Position numbers and translations under genes: made by a program. From Dendrobium chrysotoxum (taxonomy: Eukaryota; Streptophyta; Magnoliopsida; Asparagales; Orchidaceae): 64,000 nucleotides of DNA. Below, in pieces: positions 1 through 12,900 of the stretch (within the stretch, counting starts at the first letter, position 1; each line of letters starts with the position of its first letter). The notes under the pieces were generated by a model, which was given only the letters and a program-made list of their open reading frames with translations, was not told the DNA's origin and made no database searches. The DNA is taken from contig CM034307.1 of NCBI GenBank assembly GCA_019925795.1, forward strand, positions 66,092,864-66,156,863. The letters are read 5' to 3'.

Positions 1-705
1 ACATATAAACATAGAAATAATTTTATTTTCAAATATAGTAAATATTATCAGACTTATCACAGAATTTCACAGAATGCTCTATTGGCAGCAAAACAAATAG
101 AAATTTGGGATAAATCTGAACATAAATTCCATATTTTTAGATCACAACCAAATTATCACAAATTGTTTACAACTATGTTTTGAAGTTTTTGTTATACTAC
201 AACACCATTTATCAGTATCAAATATTTTTAGAATGCTTAAATGAGCATAGAATTAAAATTTCCTAATGAAAATTTACAAATAATATATCAAATGTACAGA
301 ATATTTTAATATATAACATATCAAAAGTTACATGATGAAAGTTTATCGGATGTTGGAATCTACCAACATTTATGTTGAAATTTTAGAGTTTTAATGAAAA
401 AAAAATCTAAAATCTATGAATTATTAAAATTTGAGATAGGAAAAATGTAACCAACCTTGATTTAAATAATTTTTTAAATTGGCCCGACGGACGAAATTAA
501 CAAGAAGCTGCTAGAAATAGACTTTGTCTCTCTAAGATCTCACCCTCTTTCTTAAATCGACTGCTCTTAGGGGGACAAAATGAGTTTTGATAAATTGATT
601 TAATGGATTCTGATATTTATATAAAAATTTATTTCATAATGCCACGATGCTCAGACACCTAGCACTGAAGTGCTCCCTTAAATTTTTCAGAAATACAGAG
701 ACCAC
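1..705. other. AT-rich non-genic stretch
   Basis: No coding region or RNA gene is visible. The base composition is strongly AT-rich. Around 480-560 a short GC-richer piece with a pyrimidine tract loosely resembles the same part of the LTR-like repeats at 3840-3960 and 5560-5640, so it may be a further decayed copy. That link is only an impression from reading. Confidence 0.4.
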
Positions 706-1626
706 GAGGGCTGCAAGCAAACTGAGCGTTCAACAAGCTGCTCGAGGCTCGGCTCAATAAGAGCTCGTTCGTGATCGTTCAATTAGTTAGTTGAACAAGC
801 TTGAACACTTTCGTAAATACTCGATGTGTTAATAAACAAGCTTGAACAACAATGTGTTTGGCTCGATTAGGTTCGTGAACATAATCGTTTAAAGTTCATG
901 AACATACTCGATATGAAGCTCAATAAGAAGCTCGTGAACAAAGAATTCGATTAATGTTTGATATTTGACATCAAGATCGATTAATTCTCATTATTATTAT
1001 TATTATATATATTTAATAAATAAGCTATTATTACATATTAATTGATATTAATCAATTAATTCTCATTAATATTATTACTTATCATTTATTTACTAATAAA
1101 AATTATTTCATTTATAATTAACAACAATATAAGTTTATTATAATATAATTATTATTAAATAATAAAATTTAAAGAAAATAATAATAAGCACTGCATTTTT
1201 CATATTGATTAATGTTATTTTCATTTTACATAGACAATTGCTTTTATTATAAATGTGTTTGTTCATAGATATATTCATGAACGTATTTGTTTGATTGTTT
1301 TAAAAAATTCGTTAAATATGTTCACGAACATGCTCGATATAATCGTTTGTTAGGAAGCTCGATAAAGCCCGTTTGTTAGGTTAATGAACATATAAAAGTA
1401 GAGCTCGTTTATAGCTCGTTTGTTTAAAGCTCGATAAGCACTAAACGAACCGAACATGAACTGAACATAAATCGAACATGAACACTGATTAATTTAAATG
1501 AACCAACCATGAACACAAATAATAAAGCTCGAACAAACACGAACCAAACTTGAACAAGCTGATATTAAATGAACTCAAACAAGAACAATCACATACTCGG
1601 CTCGGCTCGGTTCGTTTGCAGCCCTA
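706..1626. mobile_element. Terminal-inverted-repeat element (hAT-like, non-coding)
   Basis: The left end reads GGGCTGCAAGCAAACTGAGC. The right end, reverse complemented, reads AGGGCTGCAAACGAACCGAG, giving imperfect inverted termini. Both arms are full of short GCTCG / GTTCG / GAACAAGC words that pair in opposite orientation, while the middle (about 960-1200) is very AT-rich. There is no coding capacity. This layout matches the non-autonomous hAT-type MITEs at 32957 and 44412, but no clean 8-bp target duplication was found here, so family assignment is tentative. Confidence 0.55.
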
Positions 1627-2350
1627 CGTAGTGTCACCCCCAATGTCATTATGCTCCCCCAAAATCTTTTTTTTCTCAATTTCAGAAAAGAAAATATAGA
1701 GATCTAAGCGCCACAGCACTCCCCAACATAGTGCCACAACGCTCCAAAGGGAAAATTTTAGACAACCAAATTTTCACACACAGAACTCTCGTGATATGCT
1801 CTAAGACATAATTGATGCATTCAAAAATACATAAAGACATTCTTACAACAAAAAAGAAGAAATGCAAACACACATGACTTATTAGATCAGATCCAATCAG
1901 TTTAAAATACAGGTGTAGTAGACATTAAACATATGACTATTAGACCTTGCAAGTGCTCTAGAGACCTTGAGTGAGAGACACTTAGCAACAATCAACTTCA
2001 AATCCCTTACATAGAGCATCTCCTTTTGAAATCGAGTAATGAAACTCCTCATCAATTCACTTGGTACTTGTCGCATTCACATCATGAGCATTCTTTTGAA
2101 CTTAATAAATGAAGTAATGACACCAAGTGGTGGATACGAGAATCACCACTGAGGTTATTCCTTGAAGGTAGTATATAATATCTCACCCTTCAATGTGTCA
2201 CCAGTATCTAGTAGAGAGAATTCTAAGTCATAATACGTGAAATGATTAGTGGGATTCATCCTTCCTTTATATGAATTTAGATGCGGGATTTTAAACTTTA
2301 TTGGAGGTGTGGCCTCAAAAATAAACCTAAAAAGGTATTGATAGGCGGTG

Positions 2351-4649
2351 ACTGTAACGCTCCAAGGTCTAAATTTTAAAAAAACTATATGTTTTTTTTT
2401 ATTTTTTAATTAGTTTGCCAGAGTTACTAAATATCTACCATTTTAAATAAATTCAACAAAAGCAACTATAAATCATATATATCAAATATTTCTATATTCA
2501 TTTCTTCAAAATGCAGTTTGCAATAGTAAGAACATTTCAACAATATCAATCAATTCTTTTTAAAGCTCTTGACTACAAAAGAATAGAGTAAAACATAGAA
2601 ATAAAGAAAACATGAAAATCCTGATCAGCCTCACTCTAGAAGGTCCCAGCCCCTTCTTATATCTGAAATTAATAAAATCACATAATGAGCTTACAAAGCC
2701 CATCATGTTCTCTATCACTATATTCAATGTAAGATAAAAAAATCAAAATGTGTGCTTCAGTTTCAATCAATATCAATCAATAAGCTATCAGTATGAACGA
2801 TAAAAAATCTATACAATCAATATCAATCAATAGTAAAAACTAATATGATTAGTGAAATAAGAGTATATCACTAAGCAAAAGACATATCAATCTATAAAAA
2901 AATTGATAAAAATTCTATACATATATAACAAGTGGTGCAGTGAAATAATCATCAATGATGTATCAATTATATTCATGTTAATGATTTTATTACATGCTTT
3001 TATCAATCATTATATCATATATAACTATCTGTCAGTATGTCATATTAGTATGTTATATCAATATATTTATCAATGAATAATACCTTCATAACTATCAATA
3101 TCTAACAATATACATGTCATATGCTATGTCATGCTATATAAGGTTAATGCTTCTATCAATCCTATAAATGCTATTATCTAAATACAAACATAGACATAAT
3201 TATGAATAGTAATGCATGACATCTAGCTTTAAAGTGGTATTTTCTTCCTCCCATTTGTCATATCAAACCATTATTATTTGATAATCACATCTTTTAATTA
3301 TTTCTATTAATTATTTTCTTTAATAGGTGACTTTCAATAAATCAATAAAGAGTCATCACTCTCTATCCGTCATTGTAATAAGTCAATCGGTTATAGGCTA
3401 ACATCCATGATTAAAATAAAAAATATTTATTTTAAGGAAAGCCCGTTAGCCCACTCTCCTATAGGATATTATCATTTTAATAATAAACCCATATTAATTA
3501 TGGTATTCAAAGTCAGTCTTCTTTGCTTACATGTAAATGCCTTATTTATCATATATCAATCATACCATTTCTTTAGGCAATTCACTATTATGTATGAAAT
3601 ATAATAATCTAAAAAATACAAAAAAATTTATACACTATTCATTAACTTCAGAAAATCATAACTATCAATTTACCCAATAAAATATAATATATTCATATCA
3701 ATATGTACAAAATGATTAAAACTAGAATATACTAACATTTATACGGTGAAAATTTACTAAAAATTGAGATATTACAATTTTTATAAGTTCTGATCAAATT
3801 AAAATTAAGAAAATATAAAAAAATGTAAATCATTGAGATTAGAGGTAGGATGACAATAGTCTGCCTTGAGATGAGCAATTTTTCTAATTGAACTGAACAA
3901 TAAAAACAACTCTAAGATCTCCTAACCATAGCTTCTTTCTCCTCTCTCTTTTCTTCTTATTTTCCCTCTTTTCCTTCTTTGACTTGAGAAAATGAAAATG
4001 AAATGGCTATTTGGATTACGGGAAATGAATTAGGATTTTTATAAAAAAAATGTTAAGGGTATAATTGTAATTATGTGAATTGATTAATTGTTAGCATAAA
4101 TTCATATAAATTCTTTCATATTTTTAAATTTGGGGATAAAAAAATTATGAAAAAATATCCATAAAATAGCTTAGCATGTCTAGAAGGCTCTAGTGAAACT
4201 GGTTTGTAAAACAGACACAAAAAGATAAAAAAACTCATTTATACCGACAAATATCAATTTCTTAAGGAATTGCGAATACATAAGGAGCTCCTTGTTTTCA
4301 TATATACAATGCCCATAAAATTTGGATAAATTTATTATAATTAAAGCACAATAATATCTATGATATGACAAAATTAATTTATAATTAAACTTATGATGAC
4401 TCCTGAAATATTATATAATGACTTCTGAAATATTATTTGTCTATTATCGATTAAAACATGTCTTATAGAAATTTAGGGTTCTGTCTCTATTTCTTAGACA
4501 AATAGTCATAACATTTTTAATATATTTTAATAAGCATCTCAGAGCATCTTATCAATCAAACTTATATTTATATAACTATTTTTAAAAAGAAATACATGTA
4601 TTAGAGTTATGCTTATTTTTATGATCAGAATTGAATCTTTGGCTTTTAC
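2351..4649 (+). repeat. Degraded LTR-like repeat, copy 1 (Ty3/Gypsy type)
   Basis: It starts TGTAACGCTCCAAGG and ends CTTTTACA, giving TG...CA termini. It is very AT-rich, with many ATCAAT/ATATCA words and a pyrimidine-rich CTTCTTTCTCCTCTC block near 3930. The segment about 3670-4640 is repeated in the same orientation at 5340-6359, and its distal part is also recognisable near 30100-30490. All three share a GGTTTGTAAA-CAGACAC-like motif and a following ACCGACA. No intact retroelement gene lies beside it. It could be a solo LTR or one LTR of a decayed element. Strand is nominal. Confidence 0.5.
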
Positions 4650-5334
4650 AATCTTCCCACCTTTGAAATAATATCATTCTTGACATTTCCACTATCTCTA
4701 TGCAAATGAGACCAAAATAAGAATAAAATATGATAAAAATTATTTCACTTAAATCAATTAGCAATAAAATCAAATTGAAAACCAAAATCAATACAATCAT
4801 TATCAAATTAAATAAAATATTGATCATGGACTCATCAATTATATCAATCATACATTCAATAAATCATAAATTTAATAAGGCAACTCATTCACACATCTAT
4901 GTATGTCATTCAATCATATATCATTTAGTATGCTATATAATGATATCAATTAACTAAGCAATTAAGATCAATCAAAATCAAATATATTTTTTTTTATAGA
5001 GAATTCTATCAGTGAATCTTTCAAATAGCTGCCTATTCCCATACTCTATCAAACTATAAACTCTCAGTCGTACTGGTGTTGTCATGGTGGAATGAGTAGG
5101 CTCTCTCTGATTCCCACTAACATCTCTTCCATCTATCCTGTTCCTAGAAGCTTCAAACCTATTAACTAATCCTTCACTGTACAACCCAAAAATAACTATT
5201 CTCTATCTATAAGCATGTCTAGATTGTTAAAAGAAAAAAAAAACATGTCTAGATTGTTCTACTCTCAATACAGATCCTTCTCCCTATCTCTGTTATGGAT
5301 AATCAACCATCTGGTGTCATCATTGTCCACCTTA

Positions 5335-6235
5335 AAAATATTATTGGATGAAATTTAATATATTCATATCAATATGAGCAGAATGATTAAAACTATAATA
5401 TACTAATAATTATATTATAGAAGTTTATTAATTAAAAATTGAGATATCGTAATTTTTGTAAGTTTTGACCAAATTAAAATTAAGAAAATACAAAATAAGT
5501 AAAATCACTGAGATCAGAGGTAGTGTAATGATAGTCTACCTTGAGACGGGTAATATTTCGAACTGGATCGACTAACAAAAAAATGGATCCAAGACCACCA
5601 AATTCTAGATTCTCTCTCCTCTCTTTTTCTTTTTCTTTTTTCGCTCTTGTCCTTCTTTGACTTCAGAAAATGAAAATGAAATGGCTATTTGGATTATAGG
5701 AAGTGAATTAAGATTTTATAATAAAATATGTTAAGGGTATAATTATAATTATGTGAATTATTTTAATTTTAGCATAAAATTTATATAAATTCTTTTATAT
5801 CTTCAAATTTGGAGATCCAAAAATTATGAAAAATGTCTATAAAATAGCCCAACATGTCTAAAAAGTTTTTGTAAAATCATTTTATAAAACAGACACGTAA
5901 TAGTCCTAAAAACCCATTTAGACTGATATATGTTAATTTCTTGAAGAATTACAAATAAATAAGGAAATCTTTATTTTCATATCTATAATGCCCATAAAAT
6001 TAGAGGAGAATTATCATAATTAAAATACAACAATATCTATGATATGGAGAAGATGGTTTACAAATTGAACTTATAATGACTGTTGAAGTATTATTTGATT
6101 ATTGTAGGTCAAAATATATCTTATAAAAATTTATGGGCTCTGTCTCTATTTATTAGCCAAATAGTTATAACATTTTTAATAGATTTTAATAAGTATTTCA
6201 GAGCATCTTATCAATCATTCTTATAATTATATAAC

Positions 6236-6317
<82 letters not shown>

Positions 6318-6359
6318 GTGTTTATTTTCATGATCAGAATTAAACCTTTGACTATTACA
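5335..6359 (+). repeat. Degraded LTR-like repeat, copy 2
   Basis: This is a direct repeat of about 3670-4649 with moderate divergence. Shared blocks include TATTCATATCAATATG, a CTTTGACTT-AGAAAATGAAAATG block, and the terminal ATGATCAGAATT followed by CTTT and TTACA. The 5' part of the LTR is missing or unrecognisable here. The 4650-5334 interval between the copies holds more ATCAAT-rich sequence and no supportable gene. A long TA microsatellite sits near its end. Confidence 0.45.
6239..6314. repeat. (TA)38 microsatellite
   Basis: An uninterrupted run of TA dinucleotides spans 76 bases. It lies inside the second LTR-like copy and is absent from the equivalent place of the first copy, so it expanded after the copies diverged. 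Confidence 0.97.
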
Positions 6360-7004
6360 ATGACCTCCTCTTCTCAACTCTCATTTCTTTGTGATGAAGA
6401 GTCGAAAATGGCTTCTCAGTTTTTAGGGTAGTAAGTTTCATCAATATCAAGGCTCTGACACTAGAAAGTCTCCTCCTTATAACAGAATTAAAGGACTCCA
6501 TAGGCAGTTCCACTCTAGGAGTGGCTCTTGAAATCCTCTCAAGCGCTCCTTGAATTATTTTAGCCATCCTTTCCTCGAATTCAATGAGCAGCCAAATAGT
6601 AATGTACTTCTCATTCTTAATATTTATATATTATTCTCCTCCATTTGGATGCTGCTCTACTTCGTATAACACTCATCTTCTAGTCACTTGCATGCTCCAC
6701 TCTCGCCAATCCAAAATTATTCATGAATCATACCCAACTAGTCTGAAAATGGTGGTGAAAAATAGAATGAGAAAGTGGGGGTCGAGAAAGTGGGGAGGGA
6801 AGGAGGGAGGGAGAGAGAAAGATGAGAATTCTTAAGTAAGAAGATCTTTGATTTATGTAAAATGGGCTTGAATATAGAGAATGTATTCTTTATAAATAAA
6901 TTGAATAACCTGTATAAATTAAGCTTAAGCATTATAGAATTGGCAATGTACATGGCCATATAAAAATAAAATACTTGTGTAGCCTGAATTGAAGATTTGA
7001 CTAT
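6360..7004. other. Non-genic spacer with G-rich purine tract
   Basis: No supportable gene is seen. A minus-strand reading of 6355-6567 gives about 70 open residues of uncertain origin, possibly a gag relic of the adjacent LTR-like repeat, but no diagnostic motif is present. A strongly purine-rich run at about 6770-6832 contains four closely spaced G runs (6792-6811). Confidence 0.4.
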
Positions 7005-7752
7005 GGGGCTGTTTGGTTGGCTACAAAGTGAATGCAATGTAAAACAAATGTAGTGCAAAGTAAATAAAGTGTAAAGTAAATACTTTGAGGCTATTTGATT
7101 GTCTATAAAGTGAATGCAAGAGAACTATTTTTTCTGTTTGGTGGTTGTTTATAAAGTGAATGCCGATGAACTATTTTTTCTGTTTGATTAGGTGTATGCA
7201 TAGTAAAATAAACTCTGTATTTTGAATACTTAAAGGTCGCTTGGTTAAGTGTATACATAGTAAGTAAAAATCTTCTGATTTGATTAAATATTTTGAGTCA
7301 ACATTTATAAAAATTCTAAAATACACTAATAATATCAAAAGCTACAACTAAGTTTAGTCAAAAGCTACAACTAAAAAACTCAAAATATTAATAATATCAA
7401 ACCAAAGTCTCAACAGACTTTATAAAAAACTATAACAATATTGGTAGCATTCAAAAGATGTCTTCTTCATTAATTATTCATATATATGCTATCATCAATC
7501 ACCTAAGTTTTCATGACGAAAATATCTACAATTATAAAACAGTAATTGAACTGATGAAATTGTTAAAGAATGAAATCCAATACAAAGTGTTAAAGCCACA
7601 CCATACCTTGTTAATTCCTTTCACATCCATTGAGCCTTTGATTCCATAGGTTTAGAGAGAAAGGAATGAATCATTATTGTGTTTTTAGATAAATTATCAT
7701 ATATAGTATCAATATCTTCCTCTGAAAACCCTGGAATGCTAGATAATTATCA

Positions 7753-8617
7753 TCAGCTCACTAAATATTTTTCTTTCCTAGTAGCTCTTATTGTTGTTTG
7801 AATTACATTAACAACTTGATCTATACTGTTAACCATTATTACATTATAATCATGGAGACTATGATCATCAAAAGGCCTTTTACTCTTTTTTCTTTGGATG
7901 GACCCCTTAGAAGATGATGGCATTGCTCGCTTTATTGCTCCTACAAAGTATTCTCTACCATTTTGTTCAGGACAATCAACATCTACTATTGTATCTATAG
8001 GAGTCTCCATAAAACCAACTGTCTCCTCATCATCTAGGTTAATGTTAAGTACCAAATGGAGCTTGGCTATTTCCTGATCTAGCCCAATCTCTAGTTGCAT
8101 GGCCGTCACCACAAACTTTCTCTAATTCCATATAATTCGGGAGAGGAATATTCAAATATATTACATCTTTGGAAAAAGCCTATAATTATTCAGATTAGCA
8201 AGCATAAGAGATAGATTGCATCTTTGCATTTGTAAAAATTCATCTAAATTTGAAGTAGAATCTTGATATGTGATAGAAACTCCTCTTGACCCATCAAGAT
8301 AGTCTTCGTACTCTCATCCCGAGACACTCCAGACTTCTTTCTTAATTCTTGGATGTGATTCTAAACACTTCTTTGATATCTCATCTAATTTTTGCATTGC
8401 TCAGTTGTGACCTCAATAACAAATTTCTCTATTAATTTTTTAGCAGCACCCTGATAGACAGTATCTTTAAAGCCTTGACCACTTCTCATGTTAGCATCGA
8501 CATACTGACACATTATCTGTGATAACCCTGATATTCATCAGGTTTTAGACTCTATAGAAAGCTTTTTATCTTCTTAGATTTGGCACTTGATGCATTAGAT
8601 GTACATTGTGACTCCAT
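7753..8617 (-). pseudogene. Myb/SANT-like DNA-binding protein, degraded
   Basis: On the minus strand, starting at an ATG at 8617 just after a plausible TTTGCAG splice acceptor, the translation passes through several frames. Recognisable Myb/SANT-like pieces are YVDANMRSGQGFKDTVYQG (about 8500), a KKSGVSRDESTK piece (about 8320) and CGDGHATRDWARSGN (about 8105), in the order expected for this family. A 119-codon open segment (8112-7753) follows with an acidic tract (LDDEE) and a basic KRKKSKRP-like tract. At least two frameshifts and several stops break it. Such proteins are typical second ORFs of PIF/Harbinger transposons or host relatives of them. Its position inside the Harbinger-like element favours the former. 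It is almost certainly non-functional. Confidence 0.65.
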
Positions 8618-9019
8618 TAATCCTGCAAATAACTATTTAGTTTGCAAATTTCTATGTATGTTGCTAGCTCACCTTTGACAAACATTAAATAACAGAACAT
8701 ACCATTGCATTATAATCTTCACTGTAGACAAATTCAAACAATTATAGAGCAGAAAACAAAAGGCTAAATATTCAAAAGAGGAGAGCAATGAAAAAATTGA
8801 AATGACGTGAGTTCTCAAAAACTAAAATATATTATAAACTTCATATTCATTCAACATTCCTAAAAAGAAAATTTGTTAAACTAAGATCTTAAACTTGATA
8901 AGCTTCTTTATAAATCTACAAAAACTGAAATGATGTGAATTTTCAAAAACTCTCTGATAATAGAAGAAGCAATCAAACAACCCCTTAGCAAATTATAACA
9001 GAAGAAGCTTCCTTATAAA

Positions 9020-9292
9020 CAGGGGCGGGGCGGGGCGGGGCGGGGCAAGTGCCTCGCTCGTAACTCGCGACTCGTGACCTCAACCAAGGCTTTCGTTTTC
9101 CCTTTCACTCCTCTCTCGCCCCCAAACGTAGACCGCCTGTGGCAGATATTTATGTCTTCTAAGCTCTAAGGGTCATGTTATTTGCATTCTTAATTTTGAT
9201 CTTACAGCTCCTCTTGGCTCTAGTAATGAGACGGCAAACATAATTATTTTAATTTAGGCTCCCCCTGCATAAAATGTCTGGCTCCGCCACTG
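9020..9292. mobile_element. hAT-type MITE with GGGGC-expanded terminus
   Basis: The element is 273 bp long. The left end reads CAGGGGCGGGGCGG and the right end reverse complemented reads CAGTGGCGGAGCCAG. It is flanked by an 8-bp duplication, CTTATAAA (9012-9019) and CTTATTAA (9293-9300), one mismatch. The CAGnGGCGGAGCC terminus and 8-bp duplication are typical of plant hAT non-autonomous elements. Five tandem GGGGC units (9022-9046) replace the normal left terminus interior. It has no coding capacity and sits inside the Harbinger-like element. Confidence 0.8.
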
Positions 9293-9787
9293 CTTATTAA
9301 ACTCTAATATATTATAAACTTCATGTTACAGTAAAAATAAAAATCTCACTTCTCTATATTTCTCAAAGCAATCACTCAAAATTCCTACTTAAATTCAAAG
9401 CAATGAAAAAACAGAACCAAACAATCAAAGAAAACTAACTGTTTAAGTAAAGTAAAGTGGAGTAAAAATGAGCTGAGGAAACGATCTTCTTTTGTTGAAA
9501 CTGAATCCGGGAGGAAGAAATGATTTCAACTGAAGAAGCTTTCTTATAAATCTCCAATATATTATAAACTTCATGTTACAGTAAAAATAAAGTTTGAAGT
9601 TCTCTGTATTTCTAAATTATCCAATCTAAGTGTAATGCTGATGAACAAACAGGTGGAAAAAAAAAAACAGAAATTGGCCATGGGCTTCCCCCTTCTGCGA
9701 TCTTAAGCTTCCACAGGAGCAAATCAAACCATACTTTGCCAATCCAGTACGAAGTATTCACCAAAATCATATCAGAAAAGTATAAAG

Positions 9788-9952
9788 TATTAGCACATTA
9801 CCCATTATATTATGTATATTTACTTTTCTGCCATCTTCTCATCTATTTAAATGTAATCTGTTCACCTGAACATTCAACTCAATAATAGCCTTTCTTTATT
9901 TCTCCCTCTCTGTCTTCTCCGGCTCGGTTCTTTCGCTCAGCATCTTCTCTCA
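9788..9952 (+). repeat. 5' LTR of young Copia element
   Basis: It runs from TATTAGCACATTACCC to CATCTTCTCTCA, 165 bp. The termini are TA...CA rather than TG...CA, and the same first bases occur in the 3' LTR, so this is inherited and not a post-insertion mutation. It includes an ATCTATTTAAATG TATA-like box near 9840 and a CAATAATAG stretch near 9880 that could serve the polyadenylation signal. Confidence 0.95.
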
Positions 9953-9964
9953 TGGTATCAGAGC
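9953..9964 (+). promoter_or_regulatory. Primer-binding site (initiator Met tRNA type)
   Basis: TGGTATCAGAGC directly abuts the 5' LTR. This is the standard Copia primer-binding site complementary to the 3' part of initiator methionine tRNA. The gag-pol start codon follows three bases downstream. Confidence 0.95.
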
Positions 9965-9967
9965 AGC

Positions 9968-12900
9968 ATGGGAGATCAAGAATCGGCAAACTCTCTCCCT
10001 CCCTTCTCCTCCACCTCTCAAGACAACAACACCACCACATTCTCCGTGCCCTCCTCTCTAAAATTTCTTGTGTCTAATATCAAGAATCTGGTTCCACATC
10101 CCCTCTCAGCCGAAAACTATCCCATATGGCGCATCCAACTTCTTCAGCAATTCACCGCAAATGGCTACGCAGGCCATCTCACCGGAACTGTCAAACCTCC
10201 CACGGACACAACCTCCGTCGATCACGCCCGCTGGCAGAACATAGACAACAACCTCCTATCCGTCCTCTTCTCCATCATAACCCCATCCATCTTACCGTAC
10301 ATCATCACCTCCACCAATACCCACGAAGCTTGGATAGTTCTTGAGCACCGACTTCAATCAACGAGCCGCTCCCGCGTCATCCAACTCAAGAATGAACTCT
10401 ATCATGTTCACATAAAGGATCAGTCCATGCAACAGTACCTCACTCGCATCAAAACGCTCGTTGACAACATCTCCGCCTCCGACTCGAAAATTGACCCGGA
10501 AGACATCATCATTCACATTCTCAACGGTCTACCGCCCACCTTCAATTCGTTCAAATCCACCATCCGCAACTCTCTTCTCCCTATCGATCTGGACACATTC
10601 TACTCACTACTTTGCAATGAAGAGATTCATCTACAACAAGAAACGAATCAAGATTTACTCAACACCTCGTCGGCCACTGCTCTCTATGCCGGATCCAACA
10701 CCCCAAATCGCGGCCGCAGCAATAAAAGGTTCATCAAGAACAAGACCCAGCACTCCTTCCCTCACGCTCTGAACTACCAGACACCCCAGTCCGCAACTCC
10801 AGTCCAAACCAGACCGACCTGCCAAATCTGCGGCAACATCGGTCACGTCGCTCTAAATTGCTGGCACCGCTGCAATTTCAAGTATGCCCCCACCGAATCC
10901 CGACCACCGCGAGCTCTCCTAGCCAACCCGCCTCTTTCCGCCAGTCAAGACTGGGTACTTGACTCCGGTGCCTCCACCCATCTCACGCCGGATGCGCATC
11001 ATCTACAGAACCCCACGGCCTATCAAGGCTCGGACGCTGTCTCCATCGCTAACGGTACCTCTCTTTCCATTCATACGACAGGACAAGGACTTCTTCCCCT
11101 ACCCGACACCTCTCGTAAGCTCCGCCTTCATAATCTCCTCCACGTTCCCTCTCTTACTCACAATCTCTTATCTGTTTCAAAACTCACGTCCGACAATTCA
11201 ATTTCCATTTCTTTTGACGCTAACGGCTTCATTATTAAGGATCTTCAGGACCACCGTCCACTGCTTCATGGGCGTCTTCATAACGGACTCTACCGCATTC
11301 AACTTTCGCCAGACACTACACCTACTGCTCTCACCGCCAACCCCAACTCCTCCCACATCTGGCATGCTCGGCTTGGTCACCCAAGCCATCAAGTTCTGTC
11401 AATTCTTGCCCAAAGATTTCCAGAAATAACTACTGTACCCAAATCTCTCATATGCAGTTCTTGTAACATGGCCAAAAGCCACAAATTAGTTTTTAATAAA
11501 AATGTTTCTCTTTCGTCTGCCCCCTTTGAATTAATTCATACCGACGTCTGGGGACCGGCTCCGCAAACCTCCCTGGATGGATACCGCTATTACATAGTTT
11601 TTATCGACGACTACACTCGCTTCGCTTGGATGTATCTTCTATTTTCTAAACAAGAAGCACTCTCAAAATTTAAAACCTTCTACAACTTAGTTAAAACTCA
11701 ATATAATAAAACCCCCAAGATTCTCCGCTCCGATGGCGGTGGCGAATTCACTAGCCATGCCTTTCGTCTCTTTCTTCACGATCACGGCATCCAACAACAA
11801 CTCACCTGTCCTCACACACCCGAACAAAACGGCGTCGCCGAACGTAAGCATCGACACCTCTTGGACCTTACCCGCGCCATGCTTCATGCCTCCGGTCTCT
11901 CCTCCAAATTCTGGGCCGAAGCAATTTCTACAGCTCATTACCTCATCAACCACCTCCCCTCCAAATCCATCTCCATGGAAATTCCCTTTCAACGCTTACA
12001 CGGTCATTCACCAACCTACACTCACCTCCGCACCTTCGGGTGCCTCTGTTTCCCGTGGCTCAAGCCATACGCCCCAACAAAACTATCTCCGCGTTCCACC
12101 GAATGCGTTTTCCTGGGCTATTCCCATCAACACAAAGGGTACAAGTGCTTCAACATCACCTCCGGTCACACCTACATCTCCCGCCATGTCGTATTTTATG
12201 AAAATAATTTTCCCTTCAAATCACCTGTTCAACCGCCAAGTCCCTCAGACACACCTACTCCATCTACTCTCTCCCCATTCCTCCTTGCACCATCTACAGC
12301 CTCCACTCCTCATACCCAACAACCAACACAATCCACTTCTCATCTCCCCACAACGAACAGCAGCTTGCAAGCCACTCCCCCACCCGAGCCAATCACCACC
12401 ACTACACCTCAGCACCCGATCTCACCTGCAGTAATACCCCCTCCCCCTACACACTCGTCCCATCCTATGCAGACCAGACTAAAATCTGGCATCTCCAAGC
12501 CAAAACCTCAATTCAATCTTCTCACCCACACAACCCCTCAAATCCCCACCACTTACAATCAAGCATCCAAATCAGCTCACTGGCGCCGAGCAATGACAGA
12601 CGAACTCCAGGCCTTAACCAAGCAATCAACCTGGTCTCTCGTTCCCCCTCCACCTCACAAACCGGTTCTTGGTTGCAAGTGGACCTTCAAAACCAAACTC
12701 CTTCCCACGGGCCAGATTGATCGCCACAAAGCTAGGCTCGTCGCCCTCGGCTACGGTCAACAATTCGGCATCAATTACACTGAAACCTTCAGCCCAGTGG
12801 CGAAAATGCCGACTATACGCCTCCTTCTAATCCTTGCCCTCAACCGCCACTGGCCAATGTTCCAACTCGACGTCTCCAATGCATTCCTGCACGGCGATCT

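Noticed and set aside
4978..5184. Minus-strand 68-codon frame
   Set aside because: It has a vague gag-like look only. No motif supports it, and it lies between two decayed LTR-like copies.
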